The notes beneath the pieces were generated by a model, which was not told where the DNA came from, made no database searches, and saw nothing but the letters and a program-made list of their open reading frames with translations. A stretch of DNA of 64,000 nucleotides from Niallia sp. Man26 (GTDB taxonomy: Bacteria; Bacillota; Bacilli; Bacillales; Cytobacillaceae). The position numbers and the translations under genes were made by a program. Position 1 is the first letter of the stretch. The number at the start of each line of letters is the position of its first letter. Where the stretch lies: contig NZ_CP095743.1 of the NCBI RefSeq assembly GCF_022049065.2, forward strand, positions 2,681,001-2,745,000, given 5' to 3'. Below, in pieces: positions 56,583-64,000 of this stretch.

Positions 56583-56605
56583 GGCAGCTTTTTTAAAAAG
56601 CTGCC
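56583..56605 (-). terminator. Hairpin after the M20 amidohydrolase gene
   Basis: GGCAGCTTTTT and AAAAAGCTGCC form a tight palindrome just after the gene; the next minus-strand bases TGTTTGTC are only partly T. Confidence 0.6.
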
Positions 56606-56611
56606 ATTGCA

Positions 56612-57766
56612 TTAATTTTCATCTGCAGTAAACTCATTCAGTCTCATGACAGACAATGCCATAATTTTAATGCCATTTAGCAAACTATCCAGTTCAAATG
56701 ACATTTTTGGATGGTGCAGGCCTGGTTTTAGGTCTGTACCTAAGCCGATCATTGTCGAATGTAGGTTTTTTAATTTTTTTGCATAAAAATGGAAGTCCTC
56801 GCCTCCTGGTGTAACTGGTGGCGGAACAAGTCCTTTTTTACCAAGCACTTCTTTAATGCTGCCTGCTACTGCTTCTTCCATCGCATTATCCTTCTGTGCT
56901 GCAGGCATCTCAGACAAGAGCTCTAACTCTACTTTAGCTCCATTTGCTTCTCCAGCGTGATAGATGCTCCTCTTTAGTTTATCGATAAGGTCATTCATTG
57001 CTTCATTCGTTTGTGCTCGCGCATCAATGCCGAATTCTGCATAATCAGGAATGATATTAAAGCTTTTCCCTCCGCCTTGAATGAAGGTCATCTTTGCTGA
57101 TGCAGGTATGATAGGATTAAGCGGTATAGCGCGGATTGCCGTATTAATAGCCGTAATACTGTCTATAACATTTATTCCTAAATGATGACGGGCGGCATGT
57201 GCCTGCAAGCCAAAAACCCGCCCTTTAAATGACGCTGCTGCTCCGTGATAGATAGCTGGAGATGCTTCATTATGCCTCATTTCCTGAATCGGCCGCAAAT
57301 GAAGCCCAAGTAAATAGTCCACATCATCTAATAAATTTTTATTGATAAAAGAAAGGGCACCGCCGCCTGTTTCTTCTGCAGGCTGAAAAAAACTTTTAAT
57401 CATTCCTCTCGGTTGTACCCCAAGCTCTTTTAGGCATTTGAGTGTAAAGAGTACAATTGTCATATGGGCATCATGGCCGCATGAATGATTTGCCTTCCAT
57501 ACACCGTCGACATTTTGCCATAATGCATCTATATCTGTGCGCACACCGATAGTTGGTCCGGTCCTGTTATTGCCCCAATAGCCGACTGCTCCTGTTTGGT
57601 CCGAAAAAGTTTTATAAGGTATATCTAGCAAATCAAGCTGTTTGCATATAAAAGCTGTTGTATGATGTTCCTCCCAGCTAATCTCTGCATGTTCATGCAA
57701 ATAATGATACATCGCTTTTATTTCTACTTCTTTTTTGTTCACCCAATCTATTACTCTATCCTTCAC
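56612..57766 (-). CDS. M20 family amidohydrolase (aminoacylase type)
   Basis: A 384-residue zinc hydrolase of the M20 aminoacylase/HipO group: metal ligands in HSCGHDAH (C96, H98, H101), E131 and E132 in QPAEETGG, and the C-terminal GGEDFHFY. These enzymes cleave N-acyl amino acids. The neighbour upstream is an N-acylamino acid racemase-like enzyme, which suggests a shared N-acyl amino acid pathway. GTG start with GGAGG 7 bases upstream. Confidence 0.88.
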   Translation of the reverse strand: MKDRVIDWVNKKEVEIKAMYHYLHEHAEISWEEHHTTAFICKQLDLLDIPYKTFSDQTGAVGYWGNNRTGPTIGVRTDIDALWQNVDGVWKANHSCGHDAHMTIVLFTLKCLKELGVQPRGMIKSFFQPAEETGGGALSFINKNLLDDVDYLLGLHLRPIQEMRHNEASPAIYHGAAASFKGRVFGLQAHAARHHLGINVIDSITAINTAIRAIPLNPIIPASAKMTFIQGGGKSFNIIPDYAEFGIDARAQTNEAMNDLIDKLKRSIYHAGEANGAKVELELLSEMPAAQKDNAMEEAVAGSIKEVLGKKGLVPPPVTPGGEDFHFYAKKLKNLHSTMIGLGTDLKPGLHHPKMSFELDSLLNGIKIMALSVMRLNEFTADEN

Positions 57767-57831
57767 TGTTCGTCCTCCGCTCCCTGTTTACCAACCAATA
57801 TACCGAATGTTCTGTGTTTTCAAATCATAGG

Positions 57832-57863
57832 AGCACAATCTTAGCATTGCAAGAGATTGTGCT
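57832..57863 (-). repeat. Hairpin between the racemase-like gene and the amidohydrolase
   Basis: AGCACAATCT and AGATTGTGCT are perfect 10-base complements with a 12-base loop. No T run follows on the minus strand, so termination, if any, is weak and the two genes may share a transcript. Confidence 0.5.
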
Positions 57864-57872
57864 GTATGTTGA

Positions 57873-58988
57873 TTAATTATTTGTGAATGTCTTTTTTCCT
57901 AATAAGTATTTTTCAATCACTTGCTCGTTCAGCTCATAACCGATGCCCGGCTTTGTCGGGACTGCTATTTTTCCTGGAGCAGACATAATCACCTCAGGCT
58001 GGATAATGTCTTCCTTCCAATAGCGATCAGAAGCAGAAGTGTCACCGGCAATTGTAAAGTTCGCAAGCGAGGTTATAGCAATATTATGAGCCCTGCCGAC
58101 ACCAGCTTCAAGCATTCCTCCGCACCAGACAGGAACATTATAATTATCACATAAATCATGAATTTTCTTTGCTTCTGTCAAACCGCCGACGCGGCCAATT
58201 TTCAAATTGATAATTCTGCAGCTGCCCAGCTCGATTGCCTTGCGGGCATCCTCAGCTGAATGGATACTTTCATCCAGACAAATCGGAGTGCTTAGCTCCT
58301 TTTGCAGAACAGCATGGTCAATCATGTCGTCAAAGGCTAAAGGCTGTTCAATCATCATCAGCTTGAATGCATCTAATTTTTTTAAATGTGTCAAATCTTG
58401 CAGGCAATATGCTGAATTCGCATCGGCCATAAGAGGAATCCCAAATCCGAACTTCTCCCTGATTTTCGCCAATGGCTCCAAATCATAGCCTGGCTTTATT
58501 TTAACTTTTATTTTTTTATAGCCATCTGCCAAATATCTTTCGATTTTCAAGAGTAGCTCGTCTAGCGACTTCTCTATTCCAATGCTTACGCCAACATCAA
58601 TGCTTTTTCTCGTCCCGCCAAGTGCATGGGCAAGGGACACTCCAATTTTTTTGCTGTAAAGATCCCAAACAGCTCCTTCTAATGCTGCTTTTGCCATATT
58701 ATTTCTTCTGATTGGTGCGAATATATTAGAAACGTCGTCTGGATGGTTAATGGTGCTACTAAACAAAAGAGGAATTAAAAATTCTTCTATTATATGCACA
58801 GAAGTGCCTGTAGTTTCTTCACTGTAGCCTGGATTGGGCATAGCAACGGACTCTCCGTAGCCTACATGCCCGCCGCTGAACATTTTAATAATCAGGAAGT
58901 CCTTTTCCATTAAACTCCCGATACTTGTTACAAATGGATGCAGCAACGGCATCTTTAGATGAAGAAGCTCGATTCTTTCAATCTTCAA
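57873..58988 (-). CDS. Enolase-superfamily N-acylamino acid racemase / o-succinylbenzoate synthase
   Basis: A 371-residue enzyme with the full catalytic set of the NAAAR/OSBS family: K163 and K165 (KVKIK), D189 (MADAN), E214 (IEQP), D239 (CLDES) and K263 (LKIG), exactly the family positions. NAAAR and OSBS cannot be told apart by sequence alone. No other men gene is nearby, and an M20 aminoacylase follows, so an N-acyl amino acid racemase role is more likely. TTG start; the nearest AAGGGA is 13 bases away, a poor site. Confidence 0.88.
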   Translation of the reverse strand: MKIERIELLHLKMPLLHPFVTSIGSLMEKDFLIIKMFSGGHVGYGESVAMPNPGYSEETTGTSVHIIEEFLIPLLFSSTINHPDDVSNIFAPIRRNNMAKAALEGAVWDLYSKKIGVSLAHALGGTRKSIDVGVSIGIEKSLDELLLKIERYLADGYKKIKVKIKPGYDLEPLAKIREKFGFGIPLMADANSAYCLQDLTHLKKLDAFKLMMIEQPLAFDDMIDHAVLQKELSTPICLDESIHSAEDARKAIELGSCRIINLKIGRVGGLTEAKKIHDLCDNYNVPVWCGGMLEAGVGRAHNIAITSLANFTIAGDTSASDRYWKEDIIQPEVIMSAPGKIAVPTKPGIGYELNEQVIEKYLLGKKTFTNN

Positions 58989-59029
58989 AACTAACTACAC
59001 GTCCCTTAATCGTTAAATTCGGTAAAGCT

Positions 59030-60325
59030 TTATTGTTTTTTCTCGTTTTCTGTCCGGAATCCTGCCAGCCGTTCGTAAATAGCCTTAAGCTTTTTCTCTT
59101 CTCCCGCCTCAGTTGGCTGATAGTATTGCGTTCCTTTAAGCTTTTCTGGCAAATATTCTTGATTGACCCAGCCGCCGAATGTGCCGATTGGATAATCATG
59201 AGGATACACATAGCCAACATGGCCGAGCGCTTTGCTTCCAGCATAATGGCCGTCGCGGAGATGCATCGGAATATCCCCAACATGGCCACTCCTAACATCA
59301 GCGATTGCTGCATCTAGGGCCTTATAGGCTGCATTTGATTTAGAAGATAAACACATTTCTACAACAGCAACAGATAAAGGAATTCTTGCTTCAGGCAATC
59401 CAAGCCGCTCACTTGCTGTAACGGCTGCAAGTACATTATTGCCTACAGATGTTTTCGCAAGACCGACATCTTCATAGGCAATTACAAGCAGTCTTCTGTT
59501 AACAGCAACAAGATCACCTGTTTCGAGCAAATGAGCAAGATAATAAAGAGCTGCGTCAACATCGCTTCCGCGAATGCTCTTTTGCAGGCTGGAAAGAAGG
59601 TTATAGAAATGAGACCCCTTCTTATCTCCATAAACTCCGACTCTTTCAATCATTTGTGCGACTGTTTCATCTGTTACAACAAATGTATCTTCTTCTTTAT
59701 CAGAGGAATAGACAATAGACTCTAAAAGGGTTAAGGATTTCCGAGCATCTCCATTCGTTCCTTGGGCAATTTTTTTTATTTGTTCATCACTTATCTTTAT
59801 CGACAGGGTACCTAGACCCCGTTCTTCTTTAATAGCCCTAGTAAGTAGCTCCTCAATATCAACATCTGTCAATCTTTTAAGCTGCTTAATCTGCCCGCAG
59901 CGGCTTCTGATGGCAGGATTCACATCATGATACGGGTTTTCAGTAGTTGCACCGATTAAAACGATATCCCCTCTTTCCACATGGGGAAGCAAATAATCTT
60001 GCTGTGCTTTGTTGAAGCGGTGAATTTCGTCGAGAAACAGCAGCACTTTCCCTGTTAATCTCGCTTCATCCACGACTGCCTCCACATCCTTTTTGCCTGC
60101 TGTTGTCGCATTTAAGGCAATAAACGGCAATTTCGTCGTACCGGCAATCGCAAAGGCAATGGAGGTCTTTCCTATGCCTGGCTCCCCATATAAAAGCATG
60201 GACGGAACATGACCATTTTTAATCATTTTATATAAGCCTGTTTGTTTGCCGATTATATCCTTTTGCCCGACTACTTCATCAATGGTAGTCGGCCGCATTC
60301 GATAGGCTAGTGGTTCTCCATTCAC
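59030..60325 (-). CDS. rarA: Replication-associated recombination protein RarA
   Basis: RarA (MgsA, YrvN) is an AAA+ ATPase that acts at stalled replication forks. The 431-residue protein has Walker A GEPGIGKTS at residues 47-55, Walker B LLFLDEIHRF, sensor 1 IGATTENP and the C-terminal tetramerisation region. GTG start with AGAGGTG 8 bases upstream. The racemase-like gene follows after 41 bases without a terminator. Confidence 0.95.
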   Translation of the reverse strand: MNGEPLAYRMRPTTIDEVVGQKDIIGKQTGLYKMIKNGHVPSMLLYGEPGIGKTSIAFAIAGTTKLPFIALNATTAGKKDVEAVVDEARLTGKVLLFLDEIHRFNKAQQDYLLPHVERGDIVLIGATTENPYHDVNPAIRSRCGQIKQLKRLTDVDIEELLTRAIKEERGLGTLSIKISDEQIKKIAQGTNGDARKSLTLLESIVYSSDKEEDTFVVTDETVAQMIERVGVYGDKKGSHFYNLLSSLQKSIRGSDVDAALYYLAHLLETGDLVAVNRRLLVIAYEDVGLAKTSVGNNVLAAVTASERLGLPEARIPLSVAVVEMCLSSKSNAAYKALDAAIADVRSGHVGDIPMHLRDGHYAGSKALGHVGYVYPHDYPIGTFGGWVNQEYLPEKLKGTQYYQPTEAGEEKKLKAIYERLAGFRTENEKKQ

Positions 60326-60411
60326 TATATGTACACCTCTTTACTCGCACTTCTTTAAAAACTATTATATCGCAACTTACCCCATAAACGAAAAAGTTTA
60401 GATGAAACACC

Positions 60412-60445
60412 AAAAAGCGGATGGTTATATTCCATCCGCAAAAAC
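60412..60445 (-). terminator. Terminator of the ABC transporter operon
   Basis: GCGGATGG and CCATCCGC with a 7-base loop, then TTTTT on the minus strand, after the permease stop. Confidence 0.88.
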
Positions 60446-60450
60446 CTAAC

Positions 60451-61404
60451 TTATGCCGCAACATCTCTTTTCTTGAATACGAAAAAGGCAAGCAAGTGAA
60501 AAATCAGGAAATAAACACACAGCATTACAATTGAAAATGTTAATGTCATGCCTTCCATTAATGGAGTACCTTCAAAATACTGAGTCAAATCTGTATTAGC
60601 AAATAAAATATATTTTGCCCATTCAAACTTTGTCGACAGCATGTAGGTCACTGTGCCGCCCATAAACATTAAGAATATCGAGATTCCAACAGCAAGTGAA
60701 CTGTTGCGGAATACACTCGAAATCATAAACGCCATTGTCGTAATCATCAGCAGATCGATTGAATTCAGTCCATATGTTATTAACAGATGGAGAATCATAC
60801 TTTGTTCTGTCACTTTTCCGTCATGATAATTTAAATAGGGTGTGCTGCTCTCTGGGAATCCGAACAATATGGCGCCCAGCAATAAAGCAAAACCAAATAG
60901 AACCAAAATTAAACATACCCCAAACAATATTACGGACAAATACTTAGAAAACAGTATTTTGGCTCTTCCAATCGGGCGTATTAGCAACAGCTTTACCGTA
61001 CCCCATGTAAACTCGTTTGCAACTATGCCAGCTGCAATGATAATGGTAAACAAGCCGGCAAAGGAGATGAGTTCTGAACTATCTGATATAAAATCCCACA
61101 CAGAGTAATCCACATTTGTAGTAATATCATGCTCTAATCGATATTCATTAATGGCAATCTGTGACCTTGTATATTCAATTAAATCAGGGGAGACTGTTCC
61201 TTCATCGAGCTGTTTTTGATATTCCTTGTTTTCCATCTCTAAACCTTGGCGCCAATTTTCATTGTCAGGAACAGATAATCCATTTTCCTGATATTTCGTA
61301 ATGGCTCCAATAGCGATTACACTTAGAAGCAAAAGGACAACCATTACGTGTGTGGCTGCACGCTTCCATATCTTCATCCATTCATTTTGCAACAGCTGCA
61401 GCAT
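60451..61404 (-). CDS. ABC transporter permease, ABC-2 type
   Basis: A 317-residue protein with about six membrane helices: one near the N-terminus (THVMVVLLLLSVIAIGAI), a large extracellular part (about 40-105), then helices with the ABC-2 signature VANEFTWGTVKLLLIRPIGR. It pairs with the ATPase encoded immediately upstream; its ATG shares one base with that gene stop. Substrate unknown. Confidence 0.88.
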   Translation of the reverse strand: MLQLLQNEWMKIWKRAATHVMVVLLLLSVIAIGAITKYQENGLSVPDNENWRQGLEMENKEYQKQLDEGTVSPDLIEYTRSQIAINEYRLEHDITTNVDYSVWDFISDSSELISFAGLFTIIIAAGIVANEFTWGTVKLLLIRPIGRAKILFSKYLSVILFGVCLILVLFGFALLLGAILFGFPESSTPYLNYHDGKVTEQSMILHLLITYGLNSIDLLMITTMAFMISSVFRNSSLAVGISIFLMFMGGTVTYMLSTKFEWAKYILFANTDLTQYFEGTPLMEGMTLTFSIVMLCVYFLIFHLLAFFVFKKRDVAA

Positions 61405-62321
61405 TACAATTCCCCCTTCTCATTTGTTACTTCTAAGAATCTGTCTTCGAGTGTCTTAGAAACTTCTTTAATTCCATAAATGGAGAAATCCTGACCCGAA
61501 AGAAGTTTTACCAATGCTGGAATCTGCTCTTTCGTTACTGGGATTTCTATGCCTGCAGCACTTTTGGACACCTCTATGCCAGGCATATACTCACGTACAA
61601 CACTTAAAGCTTCGTCGCTACGGTCTATTTCCACTTCATAGAGCTTTTCTGTGTTGTTGACAAAGTCCTTCACCAATTGGACATCCACCAGTTTGCCTTG
61701 CTGGATAATACCAATCCGGTCACACATCATTTCCATTTCCGACAACAGATGGCTGGAAACTATTACGGCCATCCCTCTGTCTCTGGCGAGCATTCTTAAA
61801 TGGTCGCGAATTTCTCTTATTCCTGCTGGATCTAAGCCGTTTGTCGGCTCATCCAATATTAGAACTTTTGGATCATGCAATAAGCTTTGAGCAAGTCCAA
61901 GTCTCTGTCTCATCCCAAGAGAATAGGTTTTAACCTTGTCACGTATTCTATCTGTCAGGCCGACAAGCTCAACCACCTCATTAATCTTCTCCTTGCTTAC
62001 TCCTCTTGTCATCCGAGCATAATGGACTAGATTATCGTAACCTGACAGGAATTTATACATTTCTGGGTTTTCTACGATTGCACCGACATGCTGCACAGCC
62101 TTTTCAAATTCCTTGGTAATGCTTTTTCCGCTTATTAAAATATCACCGGCTGAAATGTTTATTAGGCCAACAATCATTCGAATGGTCGTTGTTTTTCCGG
62201 CACCATTTGGGCCAAGAAATCCAAACACTTCACCTGCTTCTACATTAAAGCTTAAATTATCAATGATTTTCCTGCCTTTAATCACCTTTGAAACATTTTT
62301 CAGTTCAACAATGCTTCCCAT
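61404..62321 (-). CDS. ABC transporter ATP-binding protein (bacitracin-export-like type)
   Basis: A 305-residue ATPase: Walker A GPNGAGKTTT, Q loop, signature YSLGMRQRLG, Walker B VLILDEPTNGLDP and switch SSHLLSEME, followed by a 90-residue C-terminal extension common in lipid II or antimicrobial export ATPases of the BcrA type. It pairs with the permease at 60451-61404. The ATG has GGGGAG 6 bases upstream and lies 15 bases after the second ATPase. Confidence 0.9.
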   Translation of the reverse strand: MGSIVELKNVSKVIKGRKIIDNLSFNVEAGEVFGFLGPNGAGKTTTIRMIVGLINISAGDILISGKSITKEFEKAVQHVGAIVENPEMYKFLSGYDNLVHYARMTRGVSKEKINEVVELVGLTDRIRDKVKTYSLGMRQRLGLAQSLLHDPKVLILDEPTNGLDPAGIREIRDHLRMLARDRGMAVIVSSHLLSEMEMMCDRIGIIQQGKLVDVQLVKDFVNNTEKLYEVEIDRSDEALSVVREYMPGIEVSKSAAGIEIPVTKEQIPALVKLLSGQDFSIYGIKEVSKTLEDRFLEVTNEKGEL

Positions 62322-62336
62322 TTTATCTCCCCTTTT

Positions 62337-63032
62337 TTATGAATGTTTGATATTGTTCTTCATCCACTCCACAATAGACAACCCTTGCTCTTCTTTCAGC
62401 TGGTCAACATGAAAATGCGCCGCTAAATGTCCCTTATTGATAACAACAACATCATCCAAAATTGGCTCTATTTCAGCAATCTCATGTGTAGCAATAATAA
62501 CTGTCTGCTTTTCAAAATCAATATAATGGAGCAACCCCTTAACGATCGAATCTCTTACCATCGGGTCTAGTCCGGAAAACGGCTCATCCAGCAACAGAAC
62601 TGGAACCTGCCTGCTTAAAGAAAGAACCAGCTTCAATCTTCCTCTGTTGCCCTTTGACAACTCTTTAATTTTCTTGGCCTTATCAAGCTCCATGAAATGA
62701 AGTAGCTCCGTTGCCGTCTCAAGGTTTAAATCCTGAAACTGCGAGGCAGAAAAGCTGATCATGTCAGCAACAGTAAAACCATCGTAGAACATATCTAATT
62801 CCGTCAAATACGATACATCTGCTGCTATTTTTCGATTAACCTGTTTGCCATTTACAGTGACAGTTCCAGAGGAAGGCTGAACGAGTCCTGCAATAAGTTT
62901 TAAGGTTGTTGATTTTCCGCTGCCATTAGCACCGACTAAGCCGTAGATTTTCCCTGGCAGAAAAGAGAAATCAACATCTTCTAAAGCTGTTTCTTTGCCA
63001 TACTTTTTTGTAACTTTCTCTAATTTAATCAA
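62337..63032 (-). CDS. ABC transporter ATP-binding protein (YtrB/YhcG-like)
   Basis: A 231-residue ATPase with Walker A GANGSGKST, a variant signature LSKGNRGRL, Walker B VLLLDEPFSGLDP and ATHEIAEIE. It resembles YtrB or YhcG, ATPases coded beside GntR regulators. The TTG start overlaps the end of the GntR gene by 8 bases with GGAGG well placed. Its permease partner is most likely the partial gene at 63417. Confidence 0.88.
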   Translation of the reverse strand: MIKLEKVTKKYGKETALEDVDFSFLPGKIYGLVGANGSGKSTTLKLIAGLVQPSSGTVTVNGKQVNRKIAADVSYLTELDMFYDGFTVADMISFSASQFQDLNLETATELLHFMELDKAKKIKELSKGNRGRLKLVLSLSRQVPVLLLDEPFSGLDPMVRDSIVKGLLHYIDFEKQTVIIATHEIAEIEPILDDVVVINKGHLAAHFHVDQLKEEQGLSIVEWMKNNIKHS

Positions 63033-63411
63033 TCTTTTCAGCCTCCTCCCCCTGCTTAAATGCAGCTTTTAGTTCTGCAATCATTTCCTCTTCTGATATT
63101 CCGAGTTCCTTCATACTCTCGACAAACCTGCCAACAAGTTCAAGCTGCAATTTTTTCTTCACTTCCTCTAGCACTTCCTTCTTTTCGGTAATGAATGTCC
63201 CTTGCCCTCTTCTCGTTTCCACGATATTCATCCTCTCCAATTCACTATAGGTTCTTTGAATTGTGTTTGGGTTCACTCCTGAATCAATGGCCATTTCCCG
63301 TACAGAAGGCAGCTTTTGGCCAACCTTTAATTCCTGTCTTGCAATCTGCCGCATAATCCGATCAACAATTTGCATATAAATCGGCCGTGATTGCTTGTAG
63401 TCATCTGCCAT
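63025..63411 (-). CDS. GntR family regulator, YtrA subfamily
   Basis: A 128-residue regulator: an N-terminal winged helix (PIYMQIVDRIMRQIA, KLPSVREMAIDSGVNPNTIQ, RRGQGTFI) and a short helical C-terminal domain without a ligand pocket, as in YtrA. Such regulators usually repress the ABC operon in which they lie. Its ribosome binding site AGAGGTG includes the stop region of the permease gene, so the genes are coupled. Confidence 0.92.
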   Translation of the reverse strand: MADDYKQSRPIYMQIVDRIMRQIARQELKVGQKLPSVREMAIDSGVNPNTIQRTYSELERMNIVETRRGQGTFITEKKEVLEEVKKKLQLELVGRFVESMKELGISEEEMIAELKAAFKQGEEAEKID

Positions 63412-63416
63412 GCAGC

Positions 63417-64000
63417 TTACACCTCTACTTTCTTATCTAACAGCCAAGACGAAACCCAAAAAATAACAAGAGCTGTCAGACAATAGCCTGCTAGGACAAA
63501 CACGGAAATGTCTGTTGCTTCAAAGGTAGCTTGAAAGGAATTCATACCTGTTTCCATCTGAAAAGCTCTACCTAAATTAAACATCCCTATTTCTTTTAAA
63601 TCTTTAATAAAGCTGATTTTCCCAAACTGTTCTTTTAACAGTTCCCATCCATAGAAAAAGGCAATGAGGATAATCCAGCGAAATTTCTTCAACCATAGGA
63701 TGGCTCCTAAACTGTGGTAGACAGTCCAATAAAAGATGACCCAGATGCTCAAGTAAAAAGAGATTAACCATATTGCCGCAGCCATAAATACAATATCAAA
63801 TGCAGTAAACATTTCTTGAAATTCTGCTATCGGCAAAAGACTTAAAATGGTAATAATGGTTATAAGGACAGCGGAGCATAACGATAATATAGAACAGGCC
63901 GTAAGCTTTGACAGCAATAATTGCACACTGCTTGCTGGATTATGGAGCCACAATTGCGTTTTGCCTTCCAAATTAAGTGATGTCAGCAAAGACCCTGGTA
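63417..64000 (-). CDS. ABC transporter membrane protein, 5-prime end beyond the window
   Basis: A membrane protein of at least 194 residues, open to the right window edge, so the N-terminus is missing. Visible parts: LWLHNPASSVQLLLSKL, then four to five hydrophobic segments (ACSILSLCSAVLITIITIL, IVFMAAAIWLISFYLSIWVI, IILIAFFYGWELL, VFVLAGYCLTALVIFWVSS). It precedes the GntR gene and is probably the partner of the YtrB-like ATPase. Confidence 0.8.
   Translation of the reverse strand, partial: PGSLLTSLNLEGKTQLWLHNPASSVQLLLSKLTACSILSLCSAVLITIITILSLLPIAEFQEMFTAFDIVFMAAAIWLISFYLSIWVIFYWTVYHSLGAILWLKKFRWIILIAFFYGWELLKEQFGKISFIKDLKEIGMFNLGRAFQMETGMNSFQATFEATDISVFVLAGYCLTALVIFWVSSWLLDKKVEV

Overview
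The window is one continuous piece of chromosome from a low-GC, endospore-forming Bacillaceae bacterium. Sporulation genes spoIIP, gpr, sigK and sda, competence genes comEA, comEB and comEC, a CIRCE-controlled hrcA and a gene order close to Bacillus subtilis (dnaK to sda, then yrhC to rarA) all support this. I see no rRNA or tRNA gene, insertion sequence, prophage or CRISPR array. Nearly every gene lies on the minus strand; the plus-strand exceptions are rpsT, comER, sda, pssA, one small exported protein, fbp and yrzA. Non-ATG starts are common: I chose 14 TTG and 6 GTG starts, each from ribosome binding site position or family N-terminus.

Layout, left to right. 1-6010: heat shock and translation (dnaK partial, grpE, hrcA with CIRCE, hemW, lepA). 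6152-9024: spore genes yqxA, spoIIP and gpr, the last with a sigma-G type promoter. 9108-15584: rpsT, holA and the late competence genes, with a 101-bp imperfect hairpin between holA and comEC. 15730-21349: housekeeping genes yqeM, rsfS, yqeK, nadD, yhbY, aroE, yqeH and yqeG, then the replication checkpoint gene sda behind a cluster of DnaA boxes. 21361-30019: phospholipid synthesis (psd, pssA), an M3 peptidase, a YjcZ-like peptide, a SPOR-domain amidase, two unknown exported proteins, an uninterrupted sigK and a class III fbp.

30058-31018 looks empty to a normal gene caller but holds a cluster of small minus-strand genes: two tandem YrzI-family proteins, two still shorter candidates, and a 29-codon gene with its own strong promoter and two tandem terminators. 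31038-35082 is the methionine-to-cysteine route (yrrT, mtnN, mccA, mccB, yrhC). It carries two copies of a 26-bp CymR-like box, and cymR itself is further along at 55244.

35172-49061 holds cell wall (pbpI, mltG), transcription (greA), uridine kinase, the mo5U tRNA modification genes (trhP2, trhP1, trmR), ruvX and alaS with a T-box leader. 49146-60325 holds recD2, a TPR protein, the tRNA thiolation pair mnmA and iscS, cymR, an amidohydrolase, an N-acylamino acid racemase-like enzyme and rarA. 60451-64000 is an ABC transporter locus with a GntR regulator, cut by the window end.

The most original signals are short RNA-level structures: the 29-codon transcript, the small peptide cluster, a hairpin masking the spoIIP ribosome binding site, the comEB stop codon inside a perfect hairpin, and a pbpI ribosome binding site buried in the greA terminator. 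No large undescribed multi-gene system was recognised.
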